The position numbers were made by a program, and so were the translations under genes. A DNA stretch of 64,000 nt from Candidatus Sulfurimonas marisnigri (GTDB taxonomy: Bacteria; Campylobacterota; Campylobacteria; Campylobacterales; Sulfurimonadaceae): NCBI RefSeq assembly GCF_015265475.1, contig NZ_CP054493.1, positions 868,001 to 932,000 on the forward strand, given 5' to 3'. Each line of letters starts with the position of its first letter. Position 1 is the stretch's first letter. Shown here piece after piece: positions 1 through 9,779 of this stretch. The notes below the pieces were generated by a model. It was given only the letters and a program-made list of their open reading frames with translations. It had not been told where the DNA came from and ran no database searches.

Positions 1-384
<384 letters not shown>

Positions 385-831
385 TTATCCTTCAATGTTT
401 GGCGGCCATTCGTTATCGTCAATACGAGATGTCCAGATTAAAAAGTCAGAAATATTATTTACTTCTTCTTCACTTAAGTTAAATTGAGGCATTTTTCTTC
501 TGCCTGGCTCACTTAGCGGCTGTGCAGCCATCCAGCCAATCATATATGATTTAAAAAACTCTTCATTTTTTAGACCTCTTCTGTCAAACACATTAGCTAG
601 TTCCGGTGCATAGTAAGCGCCTTCTCCCATAATTGTATGACATCCCACACAGTTGTTAACTTCCCACAAGTTTTTTCCTCGGGCAACAGACTCGGTGATT
701 TTGTCACTGTTAGTCAGTTTTGGAATCTTTTGCACAGTATCCATAGTTAGACCGGCAAATAGTAAAATGGCAAAAAGACTTCCGCCAAAGTAAATATTTC
801 TAGCCATATTTTTAGTAATACGTTCACTCAT
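385..831 (-). CDS. norC: Nitric oxide reductase cytochrome c subunit NorC
   Basis: Membrane-anchored monohaem cytochrome c that passes electrons to NorB. Counting from the chosen start, the protein is 148 residues, with one N-terminal membrane helix at about 12-30, the haem motif CVGCH at 61-65, and a probable axial Met in RRKMP at 114. The frame is open nine codons further upstream (to 858), but AAGGAG sits about seven bases before the ATG at 831, so I prefer that start. It is followed directly by norB. The upstream intergenic region is shared with a divergent Rrf2 regulator and carries two direct repeats, which suggests nitrosative-stress or oxygen-linked control. Confidence 0.92.
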   Translation of the reverse strand: MSERITKNMARNIYFGGSLFAILLFAGLTMDTVQKIPKLTNSDKITESVARGKNLWEVNNCVGCHTIMGEGAYYAPELANVFDRRGLKNEEFFKSYMIGWMAAQPLSEPGRRKMPQFNLSEEEVNNISDFLIWTSRIDDNEWPPNIEG

Positions 832-850
832 AATAACTCTCCTTATAAAT

Positions 851-876
851 TCTACCACTAAGTAGTATTTGAAATT
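851..876. promoter_or_regulatory. Operator-like direct repeat, norC-proximal copy
   Basis: First of two near-identical 25-26 bp direct repeats between norC and the Rrf2 gene. Shared core: TCTACC, four variable bases, then AGTAGTATTT and A/T-rich sequence. The two halves form an imperfect inverted repeat (AAATACTAC against AATTCTACC). This copy lies 20 bp upstream of the norC start, where a bound protein could block transcription. Binding by the neighbouring Rrf2 protein is inference. Confidence 0.6.
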
Positions 877-894
877 GTAGCAAGAAAATATTAA

Positions 895-920
895 TTCTAC
901 CTTTTAGTAGTATTTAAATT
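895..920. promoter_or_regulatory. Operator-like direct repeat, regulator-proximal copy
   Basis: Second copy of the repeat, starting 44 bp (about four helical turns) from the first. A TATAAT box at 941-946 is a plausible -10 for the rrf2-type gene starting at 968, which would put this copy over the -35 region and fit autoregulation. The spacing would place two bound dimers on the same face of the DNA. Sequence identity is seen; the role is inferred. Confidence 0.6.
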
Positions 921-967
921 ATATTATTAGATATTTAGTATATAATGTTCAAATCAAAGGGGAAAAT

Positions 968-1381
968 ATGCAATTAAATAATACATCTCAATATGCGATA
1001 CGAATTTTGAGTTATATTGCTAATACCAATGACAACAAACTTTGCAATGCAAAAGAGTTGTCAGAAATACTGGATATTCCCTATAAATTTTTAACAAAGA
1101 TTATGACTCACTTGGTAAAAGCAGAATTTGTAATATCTATACAGGGGAGAGAGGGTGGTTATAAGTTGGCTAAACCTGCTTCGGGCATAACTGTCATGGA
1201 TGTTTTAAATGAATTTAATGAACCAATTAATCATCAACAATGTTTATTGGGCATAGGTACATGTGATGGAAAAAATAAATGTTCTTTGCATGATCAGTGG
1301 GCAGAGCCTAAGAGTCTTATTAAAAAAATGTTTGAAGAGACTACATTAGAAAATATAGAAGGTAAAAATTTCAAATCATGA
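968..1381 (+). CDS. Rrf2 family transcriptional regulator (NsrR/IscR-like)
   Basis: A 137-residue Rrf2 protein: an N-terminal winged helix (MQLNNTSQYAIRIL start, recognition helix near residues 36-50, wing with GREGGYKLAKP at 60-70) and three cysteines at 92, 99 and 105 in the position where NsrR and IscR hold an iron-sulfur cluster. It is divergent from norCB and shares its control region with paired repeats, so an NO-responsive repressor of norCB is the natural reading, as known for NsrR in other bacteria. Sequence alone cannot separate NsrR from other Rrf2 subtypes, so I give no symbol. The ATG is preceded by AAAGGGG. Confidence 0.85.
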   Translation: MQLNNTSQYAIRILSYIANTNDNKLCNAKELSEILDIPYKFLTKIMTHLVKAEFVISIQGREGGYKLAKPASGITVMDVLNEFNEPINHQQCLLGIGTCDGKNKCSLHDQWAEPKSLIKKMFEETTLENIEGKNFKS

Positions 1382-1394
1382 TAATAACAATAGC

Positions 1395-1526
1395 TTAAAG
1401 TTTATTGTCTATACATATGCCAATAATACGTGGAAATAAAGTTATTTCATCACCTTGTTGTTTATCAGGGTAACCCATACCATTTTTAATTGCAATCTCG
1501 TGCCCAAGAGCTGGGTGTGATTTCAT
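1395..1526 (-). pseudogene. Remnant of an HD-GYP domain c-di-GMP phosphodiesterase
   Basis: A 43-residue reading frame that resembles two separated pieces of an HD-GYP domain joined together: HPALGHEIA (the usual HPxxGxxI segment) runs straight into NGMGYPDKQQGDEIT and PRIIGIC (the DGxGYPxGxxGxxIxxxARII segment). The stretch that normally lies between them, including the HHE histidines, is absent, and stop codons lie just upstream in the same frame. This looks like an internal deletion in a dead gene. The ORF at 1561-1806 on the same strand may be its 5' remainder. The identification is by motif reading only. Confidence 0.55.
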
Positions 1527-1560
1527 AATGCTTTAGCATTATTTTATCTAAATTACTGAA

Positions 1561-1806
1561 TTAAATAATGTCTAGTTTATAGGGGACATTCCATAATAGT
1601 GAAACACAATCACTGATATCAATGATTGTATCACTATGTAAAAAAAGTGACATTCTTGATAATGAGTTATGAAAAAAAAGATTAAAATTTAGTGAATCTC
1701 CAAGATTAAACAGAAGCTTATTGATTGGGGTATAGGAGCGAGCTGTATTTGCCGGTTTTTTGGCAAGGTGATTCATAGTAGTTTGAAGTGTTCTTGTGCG
1801 TTTCAC
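1561..1806 (-). CDS. Hypothetical protein, possible N-terminal remnant of a decayed gene
   Basis: An 81-codon frame beginning with GTG that overlaps the TGA of the hemerythrin gene (GTGA), which would allow translational coupling. The segment SYTPINKLLFNLGDSLNFNL followed by FLHSDTIIDISD resembles the N-terminal region seen before HD-GYP domains in this group (a YxPI start, a fold with FDLYI-like strand, then LY/FLH). An HD-GYP remnant lies 35 bases downstream in another frame. I therefore suspect this is the 5' part of the same broken gene, not an independent protein. No catalytic motif is visible. Confidence 0.35.
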   Translation of the reverse strand: MKRTRTLQTTMNHLAKKPANTARSYTPINKLLFNLGDSLNFNLFFHNSLSRMSLFLHSDTIIDISDCVSLLWNVPYKLDII

Positions 1807-2219
1807 TGAAGTAAATGTTTTTTTTCTTTAAATAGTTTTATTTTTACATCTTCATTGGATATATGATCAATAAGAGCACGTTTTGCAAATACTCGCATTT
1901 TTGTCTTGATAATATCAAGTTTTGCAGGAGTATGAATAATATCAGATAATAGTTTTCTAAAGCTTTCATGCATTTCTTTTTGCTGTTCTAACTCTGGATA
2001 GTTTATATAAGACATATACTTTTCCTCAGCTGCAAAATGTATGTTTATGTAATCATTAAACTCATATAGAATTTTTCTAAGATCCTCTTTTGTATCTTGG
2101 CTTTCATCTAGTTCATAGAGTCTATTGACTAATAAAAAGAGATTTTTATGTTGATTGTCAATTGAATCAATATCTAGAGAGTAGGCATCATCCCATTGAA
2201 GTTTATTATTAGATGACAT
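1803..2219 (-). CDS. Bacteriohemerythrin with one altered iron ligand
   Basis: A 138-residue single-domain hemerythrin, a four-helix protein that binds O2 at a di-iron site. Ligand positions by motif: His24 (DNQHKNL), His61 and Glu65 (HFAAEE), His84, His119 and Asp124 (HISNED). The ligand normally at position 80 is Gln here; the paralogue at 59099-59512 has His at the same alignment position. The site may therefore bind iron or O2 differently. The frame opens three codons earlier, but AAGGG abuts that ATG and sits well spaced before the one at 2219. The next frame downstream overlaps its stop codon. Confidence 0.9.
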   Translation of the reverse strand: MSSNNKLQWDDAYSLDIDSIDNQHKNLFLLVNRLYELDESQDTKEDLRKILYEFNDYINIHFAAEEKYMSYINYPELEQQKEMHESFRKLLSDIIHTPAKLDIIKTKMRVFAKRALIDHISNEDVKIKLFKEKKHLLQ

Positions 2220-2377
2220 TTTACACATCCCTTATATATATTTATATATATCAGTATTGTATACATATTGAACTTAAAATATTGATAATACATTGTATAA
2301 AATATGAGCATTCATATATTTTTTCTAGCTAAGAAATTGCTATACTTACCAATAATAAATAACATGGAGCTTAAATT

Positions 2378-4282
2378 ATGCAAGCACTACAAAACGCTTA
2401 TGATGCAAGAGCTAAAAAAATAAATAAAATTGAAGAGATAAAAAACTCTAAAAGTCCACAGGAAGCATTTGATAAACTGCAAGAGTATGCAGATAGTGGA
2501 TATGACTCAATTCCTAAAGAGGATAAAAGTTACTTTTTAAAATGTTTCGGAATTTATGACAGACCTGCTACACCCGGAATGTTTATGATAAAACTTCGTA
2601 TTCCTGGGGGTCATTTAAACTCTGCTCAAGCTAGAGTAATAGGGGAGTGTGCTAGAGATTTTGGACAAGATTATATAGACCTTACTACAAGAGCTCAGTG
2701 TGAACTTAGATACCTTAAAATAGAGGATATGCCTACTCTTTTAGATAGACTAAAAGCTGTTGGAATAGACTCGTACCAAACAGGTGTTGATAATTTGAGA
2801 GGCATTATGGGTGATCCACTTGATGAATTTGGTTTTGATAATATTCTACCATCTCAAAAACTTCTTTTAAAGCTTCAAAGTATGTTTCTTTATTCACCTG
2901 ATTGGATTTCAACACTTCCAAGAAAGTTTAATACAGCCATAACCGGTTCATTGTCTAATAGATGTAATGTTTTTACACACGACTGCTCTTTTGTCCTGGC
3001 ACAAAAGGATGGTATTTATGGCTATAACATGTATCTTGGCGGTAAGGTTGGTGTGATTGCGAAGAGTGCAGATATATTTTTAGCGAATGAAGATGAGGTT
3101 GAAAAAGCCTTTGCATCAATTACTGATATTTTTAAAAGATTTGGATTTCGTGACAATAGAAACAAAAATAGACTTCACTTTCTTATAGAAGCTGTTGGAA
3201 TGGGCGAAATAGCAAGTGCAATAAGAGAAAATGCTGGCATCAATTTTGCGAGAGCTGGTGAGACTATGACTCAAATAGATTTCAACGATCCAGACCAAGG
3301 AAAAGTACAGCTTCGCGATGGTTCATATGGCGTACATGTAGTAGTCCCTTCTGGGGTATTTACGGGAAATGCTATGATGGAAGTAGCAGACTTAAGTGAT
3401 AAATATGGAGATAAAGAGATTAGATTTGATATGGAGCAGAGTCTTTATATTTTAGGTGTTAATGATGTTGATTCTTTACTCAAAGAGAAGTTTTTTGAGA
3501 CATATAAAAGTTTAAACACACCATATTTTAACCACCTTATAGCCTGTGCAGGAACTGAGCATTGCCCATTTGGGGTTATTGAAAATAAAAATGATGCAAT
3601 TAATATGTCTAAATATCTGGATGAAAAAGTTCCACTTGAAAATGGTCGAGTTAGAATGTACTGGTCAGCATGTGTAAAAGGTTGCGGTATTCATGGATTG
3701 GGCGACATAGGTTTTGAGGGTTGTAAAACTAAGGTAAACGGAGAAACAGAGGGTGGTGTAAACATATCCATTGGGGGAAAACTTGTGAGTGAGGGAGAAG
3801 AGGGATATACTGTTATAAAATCCGCTCCACTAAGATATGCACACCTTTATGTTGAAACATTAATGCTTGAATACAAAAAACATAAAGGTCAAAGTGAGAA
3901 TTTTGAAGGATTTTGCGATAGAGTTTTAAGACAATACACTTCTTCATATATTGGTTTTACGATGAAACTAGGAGCATATTTAAGAGAAAATAATATAGAT
4001 GTATGTATAGGTTTTAGTGATAAAACAAAAACAGGTAAAAATGAAGAATATGAAGTTTTTGAACTCGGACGTAAGGTTTATTATGCCATGTCTAAAAAAG
4101 AAGCATACTCTGCATATGAAAGATTTACAAATGTTTTAAACAATGAAAAATTAGAAGATATACGTAACTTAATGCCAAATATTGATGAAAATATAGCATT
4201 AATGCTGGATGCTATTTTAAGCACGAAAGAAGAAAACAGAGCAGTTGTTTTCTCTGAAATTACACCTTTTATATCACTATAA
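2378..4282 (+). CDS. Ferredoxin-type nitrite/sulfite reductase (siroheme, 4Fe-4S)
   Basis: A 634-residue cytoplasmic enzyme for six-electron reduction of nitrite to ammonia or sulfite to sulfide. The siroheme/4Fe-4S cysteines are present as C390-x5-C396 and C432-x3-C436. Two ferredoxin-like half domains (about 60-125 and 310-375) alternate with two catalytic domains, the standard architecture. The most likely role is assimilatory nitrite reduction, but sulfite cannot be excluded from sequence. It is longer than many homologues: roughly the last 120 residues form an extra segment after the catalytic core with no motif that I recognise. It stands alone, with AT-rich DNA upstream. Confidence 0.85.
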   Translation: MQALQNAYDARAKKINKIEEIKNSKSPQEAFDKLQEYADSGYDSIPKEDKSYFLKCFGIYDRPATPGMFMIKLRIPGGHLNSAQARVIGECARDFGQDYIDLTTRAQCELRYLKIEDMPTLLDRLKAVGIDSYQTGVDNLRGIMGDPLDEFGFDNILPSQKLLLKLQSMFLYSPDWISTLPRKFNTAITGSLSNRCNVFTHDCSFVLAQKDGIYGYNMYLGGKVGVIAKSADIFLANEDEVEKAFASITDIFKRFGFRDNRNKNRLHFLIEAVGMGEIASAIRENAGINFARAGETMTQIDFNDPDQGKVQLRDGSYGVHVVVPSGVFTGNAMMEVADLSDKYGDKEIRFDMEQSLYILGVNDVDSLLKEKFFETYKSLNTPYFNHLIACAGTEHCPFGVIENKNDAINMSKYLDEKVPLENGRVRMYWSACVKGCGIHGLGDIGFEGCKTKVNGETEGGVNISIGGKLVSEGEEGYTVIKSAPLRYAHLYVETLMLEYKKHKGQSENFEGFCDRVLRQYTSSYIGFTMKLGAYLRENNIDVCIGFSDKTKTGKNEEYEVFELGRKVYYAMSKKEAYSAYERFTNVLNNEKLEDIRNLMPNIDENIALMLDAILSTKEENRAVVFSEITPFISL

Positions 4283-4351
4283 TTTATGTATAGATAATAT
4301 TCAAAGCAATATCAAAGCCATTATTAAGTATACTTCGCGGATTTTATATAA

Positions 4352-5071
<720 letters not shown>

Positions 5072-5086
5072 AATTAAGGAAACAGA

Positions 5087-5305
5087 ATGAAAGTAGAAGA
5101 ATTAACAGCGAAAATTTTAGACAATAACCCAAATATGGATCGTTACCAAATAGCAATATCTGTAGCAAAAAGAACTGATCAGCTTTTAAATGGTGCGACA
5201 AGTAAGCTAAATGTTTCAAAAAACGTAAAAGCAGCTGACTTGGCTTTAATGGAAATCGCTGAGGGCCTTATAACTGTTAAAGGCTTTGTTGATATAGAGA
5301 AGTAA
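5087..5305 (+). CDS. rpoZ: RNA polymerase omega subunit
   Basis: A 72-residue omega subunit that helps assemble RNA polymerase and, in many bacteria, forms part of a ppGpp site. Recognised by RYQIAISVAKRTDQL and AADLALMEIAEGLI. It begins 15 bases after pyrH and lies four bases before spoT, so omega and the (p)ppGpp enzyme are co-transcribed, a conserved pairing across proteobacteria. Confidence 0.95.
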   Translation: MKVEELTAKILDNNPNMDRYQIAISVAKRTDQLLNGATSKLNVSKNVKAADLALMEIAEGLITVKGFVDIEK

Positions 5306-5309
5306 AACT

Positions 5310-7466
5310 TTGAGTTTGAGTCAAGTCAATATTGAAAAAGTTAAACATATACATGATGTTGACTCGGCTACAACTTACCTTTTTACACAAATAACTCTAA
5401 GCGATGCTCTTAGCAATGCCTTAGAATACTCAAGTAAAGCCCACAGAAACCAGCTTAGAAAAAGTGGTCAACCATACATAATTCATCCAATCTTGGTAGC
5501 AAGTATTGTTGCATCAATAACTAATGATGAGGCTATGACTATAGCAGCACTTCTTCATGACATTGTTGAAGATACGGAAGTCTCTATTGATGAAATAAAA
5601 GAGCTTTTTGGTGGTGATGTAGCACACTTGGTTGAAGGCCTTACAAAAATAGATACCATTAGGGATTCTGAACTTATTCCATCAAATTCAAATGAACGTT
5701 TAGTTGTATCTGCCCTTTCATTTAGAAAGATGCTTTTAGCAAGTACAGAAGATGTTAGAGTTTTAGTTGTAAAACTTTGTGATAGATTGCATAATATGCT
5801 AACTCTTGATGCCCTTCCAGATCATAAACAAAAACGTATTGCTGAAGAAACGCTTGTCGTTTATGGACCAATTGCACATCGTTTGGGTATATCTTTTTTG
5901 AAAAACATATTAGAAGATTTAAGCTTCTCATATCTTTTTAAAGAAGAAAAACACCATATAGATAACTATCTTGATACAAATTATCATGCAATTGAGATGA
6001 AACTAGAAGAGTTTAAACAGTCAATAGGTAAAATTTTACTACAAAATGGTTTCTTTGAAGATGATTTTGAGATACTCTCTCGTGTTAAACATCGCTATTC
6101 AATATATCTGAAAATGCAAAGAAAAGGGATAGGTATTGAGGAGGTGTTAGATCTTCTAGCTGTTAGAATACTAACTAAAGATTCTGTTAAATGCTATAAT
6201 ATTTTAGGTCTGATTCATCTGCACTTTCAACCTCTCAGCTCAAGGTTTAAAGACTATATAGCTGTTGCTAAAGATAATGGATACCAAACTCTTCATACTA
6301 CTGTTTTTTATAATACTGCTATTTTTGAAGTGCAAATAAGAACTTATGATATGCACAATACTGCCGAACTTGGTGTTGCTGCTCATTGGAAATATAAGAG
6401 TGGTGGAAATAACAGTATTAAGCTAGACTGGTTAAATAATTTAGGTTATCAAAATGAGTCAGTAGAAGATTTTTATGATTTAATTAAAAATGATTTATAC
6501 AGTGATGACATATCTGTATTTTCCCCAACGGGTCAAGCTTTTACTCTTCCTCGTGGAGCAATTGTTCTTGATTTTGCTTATGCTGTGCATACATACGTTG
6601 GAGATCATGCAAAGTCAGCTCTTGTGAATAAAACAAAAGCACCGCTTTTAAGCGAGTTGCATAATGGTGATATTGTAAAAATAGAAATGTGTGAAAATAT
6701 TATTACTAGGTGCAGTTGGATAGATGCAGTAAAAACATCTAAAGCTAAAGCAAGTATGAGACAAAATTGTAATGCAATAGTTAGAGATATCAATGCAAAA
6801 TCAAGTGTAAACATCTTAGCAACTGCAATGAATTTAAACACCTCAAGAGTATTGGAATGGCTAGACACACAAAGCAGTGAAAAAAAAGCAGCGATTCCTA
6901 TGGATATAGATCATTTCCGAGAAGTAATTCATAAGTTTGTTATGGATATAAGTCAAAATAATCGTTTTAAAAGATTTCTCTCTAGTCATAGATTTAAGTT
7001 AAAACAGTATATTTCAAGAGGAATTGAAATATACAGTACCTCTAATATAAGTGACGTAGTGTTTGATTACTGCTGTCATCCAAAAACTGGTGATGAAATA
7101 GTTGCACTTTTGGACAAAGGTAAAGCTCATGTACATCATAAGATGTGTAAAAGTGCAATTAAAGATATAGATAAACATATGCCTATGGTATTTGTAAAAT
7201 GGGAAAAACAAAATATTTATAATTATAATATGATTGTATCACTTCATAGTGGCAAAGGAACTTTGGCAGACTTTTTAAACTTTTTAGTAAAATTAAATAT
7301 TGATATAAATTCGATTGAACTAGGAAAAAATAAAAGTGAATCAACAAGATATTGTGAGCTTGGTTTTGAGTCTAAAGAATCAGACATTAATTCACTTCGT
7401 GCTAAAATGGAACAAAAAATAAAAGTTATACATCTTATACGAAAAGATGATGCGTATAGAAATTAA
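5310..7466 (+). CDS. spoT: Bifunctional (p)ppGpp synthetase/hydrolase
   Basis: A 718-residue Rel/Spo enzyme controlling the stringent response. Order: HD hydrolase domain (about 45-200; IIHP, LHDIVEDTE and CDRLHNM metal motifs all present), synthetase domain (about 230-380; GYQTLHTT and EVQIRT), TGS domain (about 405-465), then a helical region and a C-terminal ACT-like segment (about 640-718). Both active sites look intact, as expected for the single long Rel enzyme of Campylobacterota. The start is TTG, four bases after the rpoZ stop, so translation is probably coupled. Confidence 0.95.
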   Translation: MSLSQVNIEKVKHIHDVDSATTYLFTQITLSDALSNALEYSSKAHRNQLRKSGQPYIIHPILVASIVASITNDEAMTIAALLHDIVEDTEVSIDEIKELFGGDVAHLVEGLTKIDTIRDSELIPSNSNERLVVSALSFRKMLLASTEDVRVLVVKLCDRLHNMLTLDALPDHKQKRIAEETLVVYGPIAHRLGISFLKNILEDLSFSYLFKEEKHHIDNYLDTNYHAIEMKLEEFKQSIGKILLQNGFFEDDFEILSRVKHRYSIYLKMQRKGIGIEEVLDLLAVRILTKDSVKCYNILGLIHLHFQPLSSRFKDYIAVAKDNGYQTLHTTVFYNTAIFEVQIRTYDMHNTAELGVAAHWKYKSGGNNSIKLDWLNNLGYQNESVEDFYDLIKNDLYSDDISVFSPTGQAFTLPRGAIVLDFAYAVHTYVGDHAKSALVNKTKAPLLSELHNGDIVKIEMCENIITRCSWIDAVKTSKAKASMRQNCNAIVRDINAKSSVNILATAMNLNTSRVLEWLDTQSSEKKAAIPMDIDHFREVIHKFVMDISQNNRFKRFLSSHRFKLKQYISRGIEIYSTSNISDVVFDYCCHPKTGDEIVALLDKGKAHVHHKMCKSAIKDIDKHMPMVFVKWEKQNIYNYNMIVSLHSGKGTLADFLNFLVKLNIDINSIELGKNKSESTRYCELGFESKESDINSLRAKMEQKIKVIHLIRKDDAYRN

Positions 7467-7481
7467 ATAGGAAGATATGAA

Positions 7482-8681
7482 ATGGTTAGTGAAGCTTTAA
7501 GAGAAATAAATAGAGGTTGTGCAGAGATTATAGACATTGAAAGAATTGAAACACTATTAAAAGCATACTTTGATGAAGGTAAGACATATACAGTAAAAGC
7601 TGGCTTTGATCCAACTGCACCTGATTTGCATTTAGGACACACTGTTCTTTTACAAAAATTGGCAACGTTTCAAAGGTACGGTGGCATAGTTCAGTTTTTA
7701 ATAGGGGATTTTACAGCTCAAATAGGTGATCCTACCGGTAAGAGTTCCACAAGAAAAGTACTCTCAAAAGAAGATATACAAAAGAATATAAAATCTTATA
7801 CAACACAAGCATTTAAAATATTGGATAAAGATAAAACCGATATAGTTTACAATAATGACTGGTTAGAAGCACTAGGTGCTTCAGGAATGCTTGAATTATC
7901 ATCAACTTTAACAGTTGCAAGAATGTTGGAGCGTGATGATTTTTCAAAGAGATTTGCTTCACAAACTCCAATAGCAGTAAGTGAGTTTATGTATCCACTA
8001 CTTCAAGGTTATGATAGCGTTCACCTTAAAAGTGATGTAGAGATTGGTGGAACTGACCAAAAATTCAACCTTCTAATGGGAAGACAACTTCAAAAGGTTT
8101 ATGAAGTTAAAAAACAACAAGCTGTTTTGATGATGCCTATTCTAGAAGGTCTTGATGGCGTTCAAAAAATGAGTAAATCTTTGAATAACTATATTGGTGT
8201 AACTGATGAGCCAAATGATATGTTTGGAAAAGTTCTTAGCATATCAGATGATCTTATGTGGAGGTTTTACGAACTTTTAAGTTCAAAGTCTTTAGATGAA
8301 ATTGCTAGTATTAAAAAAGGTGTAGAAGATGGTTCTCTTCACCCTAAAAATGTTAAAGAAGATTTAGCTAATGAAATTACTACTAGATTTCATTCTGAGG
8401 CTCAAGCCAAAAGTGCAAAGACTGAATTTGATAGAATTCACTCTAAAAACCAGATACCAACGGATATAGAAGAATTTAGTTGTGATGGTGAGGTTTGGAT
8501 AGCGAAAGCCTTGGTTGATTGTAACATTGAACCATCTACTTCTCAAGCTAGGAGAGATATTAAGCAAGGTGCTGTTAAAATAAACCAAGAAAAAGTATCT
8601 GATGAGCAGTTACAATTATCGCCCGGGGAGTATATACTTCAAGTCGGAAAAAGAAAATTTGCAAAACTAAAGGTGAGTTAA
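7482..8681 (+). CDS. tyrS: Tyrosyl-tRNA synthetase
   Basis: A 399-residue class I synthetase charging tRNA-Tyr. The HIGH-type motif is HLGH at residues 50-53; KMSKS follows near residue 228; the tyrosine site shows YPLLQGYDSVHL and GGTDQKFN. An S4 RNA-binding domain forms the C-terminus (about 335-399). It belongs to the TyrZ-like group with KMSKS, not KFGKT. Its TAA shares one base with the ATG of the next gene. Confidence 0.97.
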   Translation: MVSEALREINRGCAEIIDIERIETLLKAYFDEGKTYTVKAGFDPTAPDLHLGHTVLLQKLATFQRYGGIVQFLIGDFTAQIGDPTGKSSTRKVLSKEDIQKNIKSYTTQAFKILDKDKTDIVYNNDWLEALGASGMLELSSTLTVARMLERDDFSKRFASQTPIAVSEFMYPLLQGYDSVHLKSDVEIGGTDQKFNLLMGRQLQKVYEVKKQQAVLMMPILEGLDGVQKMSKSLNNYIGVTDEPNDMFGKVLSISDDLMWRFYELLSSKSLDEIASIKKGVEDGSLHPKNVKEDLANEITTRFHSEAQAKSAKTEFDRIHSKNQIPTDIEEFSCDGEVWIAKALVDCNIEPSTSQARRDIKQGAVKINQEKVSDEQLQLSPGEYILQVGKRKFAKLKVS

Positions 8682-9772
8682 TGGGTTTCAAGTCATTAAA
8701 AATTGGTAAACATATAATAGAGAAGCCCATAGTTCAAGGCGGAATGGGTGTTGGAATAAGTTGGGATAAATTAGCCGGTAATGTTTCAAAAGAGGGTGGA
8801 CTAGGTGTAATTAGTTCAGTCGGTACAGGTTATTATGAAGATAAAAAATATGCAACAAAATTAGTGGCTGGCAGACCGCTTGATGCTCTTGGGTTTTACT
8901 CAAAAGATGGTTTTAATGCTATAGTTAAAAATGCAAGAAAATTATGTGGCGATAAGCCGCTTGCAGCAAATATTTTATATGCTATCAATGATTATGGTCG
9001 TGTTGTTACAGATGCTTGTGAAGCAGGGGTCAATATAATTATAACAGGTGCTGGACTTCCAACAAATATGCCAGAGTTTACGGAAGGTTATCCTGATGTC
9101 GCTCTTGTACCAATTATATCATCTGCAAAAGCTCTTAAGATTATCTGTAAAAGATGGCAGAAAAGATACAACAGACTTCCAGATGCAGTAGTTCTTGAAG
9201 GTCCAAAGAGCGGAGGACATCAAGGTTTTACATACGAGCAGTGTTCAATGCCTGAAAATCAGTTAGAAAACCTTGTTAAACCAGTTGTTGAAGAAGCAGC
9301 CTTGTGGGGAAATATTCCAGTAATAGCTGCGGGTGGTGTTTGGGATAAGAGTGATATAGAAGAGATGATGTCACTTGGTGCTTCAGGTGTTCAAATGGGA
9401 ACTCGTTTTATTGGAACTTTTGAGTGTGATGCTCATGAAAACCTTAAACAAGTTCTATTAGGAGCAAAAAAAGAGGATATACAACTGATGGCATCTCCTG
9501 TTGGATATCCAGCTCAAGGTGTTAGAACAAACCTTACTGAATTGGTAGAAAAAAGAGAAGGACCTGCTATAAAGTGTATCTCTAATTGTGTAGCACCATG
9601 TAATCGTGGCGTTGAAGCAAAGGAAGTTGGTTTTTGTATAGCAGACAGACTAAGTGATGCTTTTGAAGGTAATCTTGAAACTGGTCTATTCTTTTCAGGT
9701 ACAAATGGATATAGACTAGATAAGATAATTTCCGTAAAAGAGTTGATGGAAAAACTCACAGAGGGTGAATAG
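8681..9772 (+). CDS. Nitronate monooxygenase / FabK-like FMN flavoprotein
   Basis: A 363-residue TIM-barrel FMN protein of the 2-nitropropane dioxygenase/FabK superfamily. Seen: the N-terminal PIVQGGMGVGIS loop, the flavin/active-site stretch EGPKSGGHQGF, the phosphate-binding VIAAGGVWD and GVQMGTRF motifs. Members either oxidise alkyl nitronates or reduce enoyl-ACP; sequence reading alone cannot settle which, though the GPKSGGHQG histidine favours the monooxygenase group. The tail carries a cysteine cluster (CISNCVAPC near 305-315), possibly metal-binding. It shares one base with tyrS and is followed within eight bases by the amidase gene, so it is part of the same operon. Confidence 0.8.
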   Translation: MGFKSLKIGKHIIEKPIVQGGMGVGISWDKLAGNVSKEGGLGVISSVGTGYYEDKKYATKLVAGRPLDALGFYSKDGFNAIVKNARKLCGDKPLAANILYAINDYGRVVTDACEAGVNIIITGAGLPTNMPEFTEGYPDVALVPIISSAKALKIICKRWQKRYNRLPDAVVLEGPKSGGHQGFTYEQCSMPENQLENLVKPVVEEAALWGNIPVIAAGGVWDKSDIEEMMSLGASGVQMGTRFIGTFECDAHENLKQVLLGAKKEDIQLMASPVGYPAQGVRTNLTELVEKREGPAIKCISNCVAPCNRGVEAKEVGFCIADRLSDAFEGNLETGLFFSGTNGYRLDKIISVKELMEKLTEGE

Positions 9773-9779
9773 TTAATAG

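Noticed and set aside
1525-1542. A 7-bp ATAATGC/GCATTAT hairpin with a few T after it, possible terminator.
   Set aside because: All A/T-rich pairs, only three T after the stem on the plus strand, and no plus-strand gene ends close by; it also overlaps the start of the HD-GYP remnant.
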